DNA of 64,000 bases, from assembly GCA_945787445.1 (NCBI GenBank), contig CALZHT010000012.1, forward strand, positions 1-64,000, read 5' to 3'. Position 1 is the first letter of the stretch, and each line of letters opens with the position of its first letter. The DNA is from an uncultured Desulfobulbaceae bacterium (lineage in GTDB: Bacteria > Desulfobacterota > Desulfobulbia > Desulfobulbales > CALZHT01). Under the pieces are notes generated by a model, which was given only the letters and a program-made list of their open reading frames with translations, made no database searches and was not told the DNA's origin. Positions 44,281 through 52,041 of this stretch are shown here, piece after piece. Made by a program: the position numbers and the translations under genes.

Positions 44281-44444
44281 TCTTCACCGCCCTGAATTGT
44301 TCCCCGGGGCGGTGAAGAATACCAACTGAAACCTGAATTAACTATACGGAGTGCCATGGTGATGGAGTTCTTACGCTAATTACCTGATTGATATACTTTC
44401 TATTTGTCATTACAAAAAGGAGCGGCCTTGCCACTCCTTTTTTT
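44281..44444 (+). ncRNA. Candidate structured leader or small RNA ending in a terminator
   Basis: Within the 683-bp gap between regB and uvrC (no gene seen) lies a perfect 13-bp stem, TTCTTCACCGCCC (44281) with GGGCGGTGAAGAA (44308). It is followed 96 nt later by an intrinsic terminator (44416-44444). Such a hairpin-then-terminator unit without an ORF could be a small RNA. A very short frame, MVMEFLR, lies between. No known RNA family was recognised. Confidence 0.3.
44416..44444 (+). terminator. Rho-independent terminator upstream of uvrC
   Basis: AAAGGAGCGG, loop CCTTG, CCACTCCTTT, then TTTT: a 10-bp stem with one mismatch. Since no gene precedes it on this strand within several hundred bases, it points to an untranslated transcript or serves the opposite strand's regB promoter region. 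Confidence 0.75.
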
Positions 44445-44731
44445 GAAAAAACATGGCACAATAACCGCATCCCCGACCTTTTTCAGCAGCATCATATTTT
44501 TCCAGTTTGTACATGTAAGGCCCTAGAATTTTACCGGAAGCCTCGGACTATTGCGATTTTTTGAATCGTATCACTATTGATTTTTTGTTCAGGAGCGAAT
44601 AGATTTTATTTTGCCATTCAGAGGTCTACATTCGTTGGTTTTTTTCTACTGAGTCATCGCCAAGGTTTTTCCATGCACCCGTAAATAAGTGTGCTTGGCA
44701 CTATTAGCAGCTCAATGTCCCCTCCCTACAC

Positions 44732-46564
44732 ATGGATTCAAGAAAAATTAATACTCCGTTCACTCCTATTTTTTTAAAAGGAATCCCCAAAAATCCTGGC
44801 GTCTATCTTATGATAAGCCGAACCGGGAAGGTTCTTTATGTCGGCAAGGCGAGAGATCTCAGGAAAAGGCTTTCATCCTATTCCCGTCACCTGGGTGACC
44901 TCCACTTAAAAACCGGTAAGATGCTCAGTATAGTTCACAAGATTGACACCATCTTAACAAATACGGAAAAAGAGGCGCTTATTTTAGAAGCCTCCCTGAT
45001 CAAAAAATTCCGGCCCAAATATAATGTTATTCTTCGCGATGACAAAAATTATCCCTATATAAAGGTGACACTGAACGAAGAATGGCCGCGCCTGATAATG
45101 ACCCGCAGACGTAAAAAAGATGGTGCCAGGTGTTTCGGCCCCTTTTCATCCTCTGCAGCCATGTGGAAAACCATAAGTTACCTTAACACCTTGTTTCCGC
45201 TCAGACGCTGCAAAGAGAAGAACCTCAGAGTAAAAACAAGGCCTTGTCTCAATTTCCAGATGGATCGCTGCCTGGCACCCTGTGTGGGTATGGCAGACCA
45301 TCAACAATATATGGAAATGGTTCACAATATCACCATGGCCCTTGAAGGGAGAAACCAGCAGGTAGTCAAAAAACTCAAACTAAAAATGGATAGGGCCTCG
45401 CGCGATCTCAATTTTGAGGAGGCAGCCATGCTCAGGGATCGGATAGTTGCCATACAAAAAACCATGGAAAAACAGATAGTGGTTACTTCGCATTTTCTCG
45501 ATCAAGATGTAATCAGCCTCATTCGTCACGATTCTCTCGTTGCCGTATCTTTTGTATTTGTAAGGGAGGGTATTGTTAATGGGAAACATGCATATTTTCT
45601 TGATGATCCCATTGGAGGTGACGCGCAAATACTGAGCGCGGTTATCGAGGGATATTACAGTGATGATCGTCCGCTGCCCCATGAAGTCATTCTTCCCCTT
45701 ACCCCCGGGAACAAAGAACTCTATGAGGAATGGCTCTCTGAACTTAAAGGCTCCAGAGTTGTCGTAAAGGTTCCAATTCGCGGTGACCGGAAAAATCTTC
45801 TTGAGATGGCAAAAAACAATGCAAAACAACTCCTTTTTGAAAGGACCAGCAAGATTGCAGATCTTCAAAAAATACTAATGGCCTTGAAGGATGATTTGCA
45901 CCTTAGGAAGCTGCCTCTAAAAATTGAATGCCTTGATATTGCAAATTTAGGAGGGGAAATGGCGGTTGGCTCCCTTGTTGCTTATGAAAATGGCAGCAAA
46001 TCAAAAAGCGGCTTCAGACACTATACGATCCAATCGGTTGCCGGTCAGGACGATTACGCCATGATGGCGGAAGTACTCAGACGGCGTTTTTCCAAGGTTG
46101 TTGATCAAAATGAGTTGCCGGATATGCTCCTGTTGGATGGCGGAAAGGGGCAGCTGCATATCGGCATGAATGTTCTTGCCGAATCAGGTCTGGAGAATAG
46201 CATTGATATAGTAAGTATTGCCAAAGAAAGAGCAGATGAGGGAGAAAAGATATACCGGCCTGGCAGGAAGAATCCCATTACATTTGCCAAGAATTCTGCC
46301 GCGCTTCATCTGCTCATGCGAATAAGGGATGAAGCGCATCGTTTCGGCATAACCTTCCATCGGAAATTGAGAAAAAAGAAAACCCTGCATTCACTCCTTG
46401 ATGAGATCCCAGGCATCGGTCCAACCAGGAAGAGAAATTTATTGTCGCGCCTTGGCAGCCTCAAGAAAATTAAAGATGCCGAAATTGAGACACTTTCGCA
46501 GGTGGAGGGAATCGGTCCTGAACTCGCAGAAACAGTTTGGCATTTTCTCAAAGGCAAACAATGA
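44732..46564 (+). CDS. uvrC: Excinuclease ABC subunit C
   Basis: The 610-residue protein is full length. The N-terminal GIY-YIG nuclease is GVYLMISRTGKVLYVGKARDLRKRL. Then come the cysteine region (CLNFQMDRCLAPCVG), the UVR helix pair that contacts UvrB (DRASRDLNFEEAAMLRDRIVAI) and the RNase H-like C-terminal nuclease (IECLDIANLGGEMAVGSLV, LLLDGGKGQLHIGMNVL). Two helix-hairpin-helix units end the protein (IPGIGPTRKRNLLSRLGS, VEGIGPELAETVW). It makes both incisions in nucleotide-excision repair with UvrA/UvrB, which are not in the window. Confidence 0.95.
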   Translation: MDSRKINTPFTPIFLKGIPKNPGVYLMISRTGKVLYVGKARDLRKRLSSYSRHLGDLHLKTGKMLSIVHKIDTILTNTEKEALILEASLIKKFRPKYNVILRDDKNYPYIKVTLNEEWPRLIMTRRRKKDGARCFGPFSSSAAMWKTISYLNTLFPLRRCKEKNLRVKTRPCLNFQMDRCLAPCVGMADHQQYMEMVHNITMALEGRNQQVVKKLKLKMDRASRDLNFEEAAMLRDRIVAIQKTMEKQIVVTSHFLDQDVISLIRHDSLVAVSFVFVREGIVNGKHAYFLDDPIGGDAQILSAVIEGYYSDDRPLPHEVILPLTPGNKELYEEWLSELKGSRVVVKVPIRGDRKNLLEMAKNNAKQLLFERTSKIADLQKILMALKDDLHLRKLPLKIECLDIANLGGEMAVGSLVAYENGSKSKSGFRHYTIQSVAGQDDYAMMAEVLRRRFSKVVDQNELPDMLLLDGGKGQLHIGMNVLAESGLENSIDIVSIAKERADEGEKIYRPGRKNPITFAKNSAALHLLMRIRDEAHRFGITFHRKLRKKKTLHSLLDEIPGIGPTRKRNLLSRLGSLKKIKDAEIETLSQVEGIGPELAETVWHFLKGKQ

Positions 46565-46630
46565 TGGCGTCGCAAAAAGCACCCAAAGGGCATTCGTTTC
46601 ACAGCACCTCCGCTTCCTCTCAAACAGAGC

Positions 46631-46730
46631 CGTTCGTGCTCGTGTTCGTAATCGAAAAGAAAACAACATTACATGTTTGATCATGAATAAAAGAAGATCG
46701 ATTACGAGCACGAAAATAACAAATACAAGC
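46631..46730. repeat. Dispersed repeat family C, copy 2
   Basis: About 100 bp, inverted relative to 20192-20315. The outer arms are CGTTCGTGCTCGTGTTCGTAATCGAAAAG and CGATTACGAGCACGAAAATAACAAATAC (in parts). The middle is less alike. It starts 67 bp after uvrC and fills much of the gap before nifU. The rest of the gap (46731-46879) shows no gene. Confidence 0.75.
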
Positions 46731-46879
46731 TATTGAAGAGAAATAGTATGGCTTAAAATGAATGAGGGCTTGCCTGTGGCGGTTTTGATAAAATGTTGCT
46801 TTTTGGCTATCAAGAAATTATGATGATCTGCTTTCAAGTAAATATTATTCCCAATCTTTTCAGGAGTTCAAAATAAAAT

Positions 46880-47719
46880 ATGTGGGATTATACCGATAAA
46901 GTTAAACAGCACTTTTTAGAGCCAAAAAATGTTGGCGAAATAGAAAATCCAAGCGGGGTGGGGGAAGTGGGTTCCCTTGCTTGCGGCGATGCGCTTAAAC
47001 TCACCCTGGAAGTGGATGACCAGGGTATAATTACTGACGCAAAATTCAAAACATTTGGCTGCGCCAGTGCCATAGCCTCCTCCTCAGCCCTAACTGAAAT
47101 GGTTAAAGGACTCAAGCTGGAAGAGGCGGAAAAAATTTCCAATGAGGATATTGCAAATTATCTTGGCGGCCTGCCCAAGGAAAAAATGCACTGTTCCGTT
47201 ATGGGGCGGGAAGCTTTGGAGGCGGCCATTGCCAATTTTCGCGGTTTTACCTTTCCCATGGCTGAAGGTGAAGTGGTCTGTGAATGTTTTGGGGTTACCG
47301 ACCTTGAAATACGGCGAGCTATAGAGGAAAGCAATTTACGGACAGTAGAGGAAGTCACCAACTTCACCAAAGCCGGCGGCGGATGTGGCAACTGTCATGA
47401 CAGAATCCAGGAAATCATCCTCGAAGTGCGCAAAGAATCCAGAAAGGAAGAAGTTGAAAAGAAACGTCCCAAAAAAATGACTACCATCCAGAAAATTAAA
47501 CTGATCGAAGAAGTACTTGAAAGGGAAATCCGGCCCGCCCTGCGCCAGGACGGCGGTGACATTGAGCTTGTTGATGTGGATGGAGACTATGTCCTGGTAT
47601 CGCTGCGAGGAGCCTGTGTAAGTTGTGTCGCTTCCCAAACAACTCTCAAGGATTATGTGGAAAAGAAATTACGGGAACAGGTGCTCGACACCCTCATCGT
47701 TGAGGAGGAAAAACCATGA
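46880..47719 (+). CDS. nifU: NifU-type Fe-S cluster assembly scaffold
   Basis: The 279-residue, three-domain NifU has an IscU-like N-terminus with scaffold cysteines in SLACGDALK, FGCASAIASSSALTEM and MHCSVMG. A BFD-like [2Fe-2S] domain follows (residues ~125-175: VCECFGVTDLE, GGGCGNCHDRI). The Nfu domain is at the C-terminus with CVSC (SLRGACVSCVASQTTL). The NifU architecture is used by many anaerobes as the general Fe-S system. It should supply clusters for CODH/ACS and other enzymes here. It overlaps nifS by 4 bp (ATGA). Confidence 0.92.
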   Translation: MWDYTDKVKQHFLEPKNVGEIENPSGVGEVGSLACGDALKLTLEVDDQGIITDAKFKTFGCASAIASSSALTEMVKGLKLEEAEKISNEDIANYLGGLPKEKMHCSVMGREALEAAIANFRGFTFPMAEGEVVCECFGVTDLEIRRAIEESNLRTVEEVTNFTKAGGGCGNCHDRIQEIILEVRKESRKEEVEKKRPKKMTTIQKIKLIEEVLEREIRPALRQDGGDIELVDVDGDYVLVSLRGACVSCVASQTTLKDYVEKKLREQVLDTLIVEEEKP

Positions 47720-48948
47720 TCAGCAGCGGCCCAGACCATGTTATATATATGGACAATAATGCCACAACCAGGGTTGCGCCGGAAGTGTTGGAAGAAATGC
47801 TCCCTTATTTTTCTGATGTTTACGGCAATCCCTCAAGCATGCATTCATTTGGCGGCCAGGTCGGCAAAAAAATAATCGAGTCCCGGGAAAAAATCGCCTC
47901 ACTTATTGGTGCTTCTCCTGAGGAAATAGTATTCACCAGTTGCGGAACGGAAAGCGACTCAACGGCTATCTTATCTGCCTTGCAATCCTTTCCGGACAAG
48001 CGGCACATTGTTACCACCAGGGTGGAGCATCCTGCTGTCAAGAATTTATGTGAAAGACTTGATTCTCTTACAGGCCATAAACACCGGATTACTCAACTTC
48101 CCGTAGACCGGGAAGGATTGATTGATCTTGAGCACTATGAAGAAAGCCTGACAGATGACACCTCCATAGTCAGTGTAATGTGGGCAAATAATGAAACAGG
48201 TGTGATATTCCCCATTCATGAAATGGCGGAAATAGCCAAGAGCCGTGGGATCCTTTTTCATTCTGATGCTGTTCAGGCCATCGGCAAAATACCTGTTGAT
48301 CTTTCCGACTTGCCGATTGACTTTATTTCTTTGTCCGGACATAAGCTTCACGCACCAAAAGGGATTGGGGCGCTTTATGTTCGTAAGGGAACTCCTTTTG
48401 TGCCATTTATGATCGGTGGCCACCAGGAAAAGGGAAGAAGGGGTGGAACCGAGAATGTTGCTGCCATTATAGGCCTTGGCAAAGCCTGTGAATTCGCTGC
48501 CGCCCATATCGAAGAAGAAAACACCCGGATCAAGGGTTTGCGAGACAAACTTGAAAACGGCCTGCTTGAAAAAGTTACCAACTCCATGTTAAATGGGCAT
48601 AAAACCAAGAGGCTTCCAAACACAACCAGCGTGAGTTTTGAATATGTGGAAGGAGAATCTATCCTCTTACATCTTGACCGCTATAACATCTGTGCCTCCT
48701 CCGGTTCAGCCTGTACTTCGGGTTCTCTTGAGCCGTCTCATGTATTACGGGCAATGGGAGTGCCTTTCACAGCCGCGCATGGTTCGGTTCGCTTAAGTTT
48801 GAGTATATTCAACACAGAAGAGGAAGTGGACTTGGTCCTTGAAAAACTTCCCCCCATTATAGAAAATTTACGCGGTATGTCCCCCTTCTGGCAAAGTGAA
48901 CATAAAGGTAACGTTGGACGGGGCGGAAGCCATTGCGGATGCCCATAA
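47716..48948 (+). CDS. nifS: Cysteine desulfurase NifS
   Basis: The 410-residue fold-type I PLP enzyme starts MDNNATTRVAPEVLEEMLPYF about 11 residues in. The PLP lysine is in SLSGHKLHAPKG and the catalytic cysteine loop reads CASSGSACTSGSLEPSHVL, near residue 335. It mobilises sulfur from cysteine as a persulfide for NifU. The C-terminal end (GGRGGSHCGCP) is a Gly/Cys-rich tail not usual for NifS, perhaps a sulfur or metal relay. It overlaps nifU. Confidence 0.92.
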   Translation: MISSGPDHVIYMDNNATTRVAPEVLEEMLPYFSDVYGNPSSMHSFGGQVGKKIIESREKIASLIGASPEEIVFTSCGTESDSTAILSALQSFPDKRHIVTTRVEHPAVKNLCERLDSLTGHKHRITQLPVDREGLIDLEHYEESLTDDTSIVSVMWANNETGVIFPIHEMAEIAKSRGILFHSDAVQAIGKIPVDLSDLPIDFISLSGHKLHAPKGIGALYVRKGTPFVPFMIGGHQEKGRRGGTENVAAIIGLGKACEFAAAHIEEENTRIKGLRDKLENGLLEKVTNSMLNGHKTKRLPNTTSVSFEYVEGESILLHLDRYNICASSGSACTSGSLEPSHVLRAMGVPFTAAHGSVRLSLSIFNTEEEVDLVLEKLPPIIENLRGMSPFWQSEHKGNVGRGGSHCGCP

Positions 48949-48973
48949 CTCTGGACCTGTTTGAGGAAATTTC

Positions 48974-49927
48974 ATGAAAGTTGTTCCACCGTCATTTCAA
49001 ATTCTTGACGACCTTGACCAACAAAGCTTGGCCATCAGAATAGAAGCCTGCGGCAGGGTGTGTTACAAAAGTGAAGATAAAATCACCGAAGGCTCTGCCG
49101 AGCCATTTATAAAAAATATTATCAAACGGGCCCACAACTCGGTTCTTGAGATGGCTGTGTTGACCATACGGGTATCATTTGATAGCGAATCGCTCGCTGT
49201 CCAGTTCATGAGTACTCTCCCCAAATATCTGCATATTGACCGAACAGAAAAAAAGGTGCTTCTTATAACCGGAAGCGTTCGTGCCTTCCGGGAAATATAC
49301 ATGTCTCATCCCACTGTCAAAATGGTCAAAGCGATAACCGGATTTTTGGCCCAGCGCCATCCCTTGTTTTTTACAGATATTGCGCCAAAAATGGGATGGG
49401 TCCCGCAAGAGAGAGTCATGGTTGAAAAAATATCCCTTGAGGAAATTGACGCCCTGCCAACAGACCTTCTTGCCAAACATCGTCATCTGGCCGTAAAGTT
49501 TATTGTCAATCGGGCGATTACCCACGAAATTGTCAGGCACAGACCTGTTTCCTATCTGCAGGAAAGTCAGCGATATTGCAGATACAGTGAAAGCAAGTTT
49601 GGCAGTCAGGTCACTTTCATCAAGCCCCTGTTTTATAAAGAGGGCAATGAAGAATATCACCTCTGGGAAACAGCCATGCTGGAGACGGAAAAAATCTATA
49701 GTAAACTCCTCAAGACGTCTTCTCCCCAGGCAGCAAGGACAGTATTGCCCAATTCGTGCAAAACAGAACTCATAACCTATGCGAACCTAATAGAATGGTT
49801 CCACATCTTCAAATTGCGCACTTCACCAGGGGCTGAACCGACCATGCGCGAAATAATGAATCCGCTCCTTGATAAATTTACAGAACGTTTTCCCTCGGTA
49901 TTCGAGGACATAAGACCTGCTCCATAA
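48974..49927 (+). CDS. thyX: FAD-dependent thymidylate synthase (ThyX)
   Basis: The 317-residue protein carries the ThyX signature in EIVRHRPVSYLQESQRYCRYS (RHRxxSxxxxSxR, residues ~195-210). An early SVLEMAVLTIRV and the C-terminal ARTVLPNSCKTELITYANLIEWFHIFKLR (in parts) also fit the family. It is longer than the ~220-260 residues usual for ThyX, the extra lying in the central part (KYLHIDRTEKK...QERVMVEKISLEEI). It makes dTMP from dUMP with methylene-H4folate and FAD, linking nucleotide synthesis to the folate pool of the Wood-Ljungdahl genes downstream. Confidence 0.87.
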   Translation: MKVVPPSFQILDDLDQQSLAIRIEACGRVCYKSEDKITEGSAEPFIKNIIKRAHNSVLEMAVLTIRVSFDSESLAVQFMSTLPKYLHIDRTEKKVLLITGSVRAFREIYMSHPTVKMVKAITGFLAQRHPLFFTDIAPKMGWVPQERVMVEKISLEEIDALPTDLLAKHRHLAVKFIVNRAITHEIVRHRPVSYLQESQRYCRYSESKFGSQVTFIKPLFYKEGNEEYHLWETAMLETEKIYSKLLKTSSPQAARTVLPNSCKTELITYANLIEWFHIFKLRTSPGAEPTMREIMNPLLDKFTERFPSVFEDIRPAP

Positions 49928-50014
49928 AGGAACTTTTTGCAAAAGGGAAGGGAAGTTTCTTGTCTAACGTTATAGCTCTTTAAGATGAACAAGAAAAATT
50001 ACAGGAGGAAGTAA

Positions 50015-51778
50015 ATGGTTCTTGATCCAACCAAACACCAAGACTGGGAAATAGCTGAAGAAGCGGAAAGCCGCATGAAGACGGTCTACGAACTTGCGGA
50101 TACGCTCGGCTTAGAAAAGGAAGAATTGCTGCCCCATGGCCATTATGTTGCAAAGCTCGATTATCGGAAAATTCTCGATCGTCTCAAAGACAAACCGGAC
50201 GGCAAATATGTTGATGTGACGGCCATCACCCCCACACCGCTGGGAGAAGGCAAAAGCACCTGCGCCATGGGCCTGGTTCAAGGGCTCGGCAAAAGAAACA
50301 AGAGTGTGGTCGGCGCGATCCGCCAGCCTTCCGGCGGGCCGACCATGAATATCAAGGGCAGCGCCGCCGGCGGCGGTCTCGCCCAATGTATACCCCTGAC
50401 TCCTTTTTCTCTGGGGCTCACCGGTGACATTAATGCCATTATGAACGCGCATAACTTAGCCATGGTTGCTCTCACTTCCAGGATGCAGCATGAAAATAAT
50501 TACACCGATGAACAGCTTGCAAAAAGAAGTTTGAAAAGACTTGATATCCATCCCAAAAAAGTGGAAATGGGGTGGATCCTTGATTTCTGCGCCCAGGCCC
50601 TCCGAAACATCACCATCGGTTTGGGCGGCAAGATGGACGGCTACACAATGCAGTCCAAATTTGCCATTGCTGTGAGTTCCGAGATCATGGCTATTCTTTC
50701 CATTGCTTCCGACCTACAGGATATGCGCGACAGAATGGGTAAGATTGTTGTCGCATACGACAAACAGGATCGTCCGATTACCACGGCGGATCTTGAGGTT
50801 GACGGCGCCATGACCGCCTGGATGGTCGAGGCGTTAAATCCCAATCTCATGCAGTCCCTGGAGGGACAACCGGTGGTTGTTCACGCCGGGCCGTTTGCAA
50901 ATATTGCTATCGGCCAGTCTTCTGTCATAGCCGACAAAGTCGCTCTGAAGCTCGCTGATTACAATGTTACCGAAAGCGGTTTTGGTGCGGATATCGGCTT
51001 TGAAAAATTCTGGAATCTGAAATGCCGCTTCAGTGGCCTGAAACCAAATTGCGCCGTAGTCGTTGCTACCATCCGGGCCCTGAAATGCCACGGCGGTGCC
51101 CCGATTCCTGTGCCAGGCAAACCCATGCCGGAAGAATATGGCTCGGAAAATGTCGGTTGGGTTGAAGAAGGCTGCAAGAACTTGATTCATCATATTGAGA
51201 CGGTAAAGAAGGCCGGTATTAATCCGGTGGTCTGCATCAATGCCTTCTATACGGATACCGATGCCGAAATCAAAGCTGTCCGCCGCTTGAGCGAGGCAGC
51301 CGGTGCCCGGGTCGCTCTTTCGAGACATTGGGAGCATGGCGGCGATGGTGCCCTTGAGTTTGCCGATGCCGTTGTAGATGCCTGTGAAGAGCCTAACGAC
51401 TTCAAATTCCTCTATGATCTGAATACGCCGTTGAGCAAACGCATTGAGTTGATTGCCAAAGAAGTATATGGTGCCGATGGGGTGAGCTATTCCCCCGAAG
51501 CACAGACCAAGCTGAAGAGGATGGAAAATGATCCTGAACTTAAAGAAATGGGGACCTGCATGGTAAAAAGCCATCTCAGCCTGTCCCATGATCCAAAACT
51601 CAAAGGCGTTCCCAAAGGTTGGACTTTGCCGGTTCGGGATATCCTTACCTATAAAGGCGCTGGGTTTGTTGTTCCAGTGGCAGGGGCTATCAGCCTCATG
51701 CCGGGAACGGCCTCGGATCCGGCATACCGCCGTATAGACGTTGATGTAAAGACGGGTAAGGTAAAAGGATTGTTCTAA
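50015..51778 (+). CDS. fhs: Formate-tetrahydrofolate ligase
   Basis: The 587-residue protein has the P-loop [24 protein letters not shown] (in parts), [18 protein letters not shown] and the C-terminal [16 protein letters not shown] (around residue 490). It catalyses ATP-dependent formation of 10-formyl-H4folate from formate, the first folate step of the Wood-Ljungdahl methyl branch. The RBS is AGGAGG (ACAGGAGGAAGTAA). It is followed by a strong terminator, so it is transcribed apart from folD and the acs genes. Confidence 0.95.
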   Translation: MVLDPTKHQDWEIAEEAESRMKTVYELADTLGLEKEELLPHGHYVAKLDYRKILDRLKDKPDGKYVDVTAITPTPLGEGKSTCAMGLVQGLGKRNKSVVGAIRQPSGGPTMNIKGSAAGGGLAQCIPLTPFSLGLTGDINAIMNAHNLAMVALTSRMQHENNYTDEQLAKRSLKRLDIHPKKVEMGWILDFCAQALRNITIGLGGKMDGYTMQSKFAIAVSSEIMAILSIASDLQDMRDRMGKIVVAYDKQDRPITTADLEVDGAMTAWMVEALNPNLMQSLEGQPVVVHAGPFANIAIGQSSVIADKVALKLADYNVTESGFGADIGFEKFWNLKCRFSGLKPNCAVVVATIRALKCHGGAPIPVPGKPMPEEYGSENVGWVEEGCKNLIHHIETVKKAGINPVVCINAFYTDTDAEIKAVRRLSEAAGARVALSRHWEHGGDGALEFADAVVDACEEPNDFKFLYDLNTPLSKRIELIAKEVYGADGVSYSPEAQTKLKRMENDPELKEMGTCMVKSHLSLSHDPKLKGVPKGWTLPVRDILTYKGAGFVVPVAGAISLMPGTASDPAYRRIDVDVKTGKVKGLF

Positions 51779-51839
51779 TTATTAATTATACTGCCCATCG
51801 ATGAGAAAGTACGCATACTGCATTGTTTAACCAACATAT

Positions 51840-51888
51840 AAAGGCGAACCGAGAAAAATTATCATTTTCGGTTCGCCTTTTGTTTTTC
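51840..51888 (+). terminator. Rho-independent terminator of fhs
   Basis: AAAGGCGAACCGA, loop of 15 nt, TCGGTTCGCCTTT, then TTGTTTTT. A perfect 13-bp stem. It should separate fhs from the PilB-like gene. Confidence 0.92.
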
Positions 51889-52041
51889 TGCTGTATTTCT
51901 TATTGTCAGATTGAGTAAATAATACTAAGATATTAGTATTAATAATATTTTTTTATTCGGTTTAACTATAATTCGTTAAAATACCTGATTTTATTCAACT
52001 ATTTCTCAATAATCTCTTCTACTTAATTTGATCAGATCTCT

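Noticed and set aside
44220-44340. SRP RNA or tmRNA in the regB-uvrC gap
   Set aside because: A GTCAGGTC stretch recalls SRP RNA, but the conserved GGAAG core and tetraloop region are missing.
44690-44710. Sigma-54 promoter TTGGCAC...GCAG upstream of uvrC
   Set aside because: The -12 half lacks the TTGC core and uvrC is not a usual sigma-54 target.
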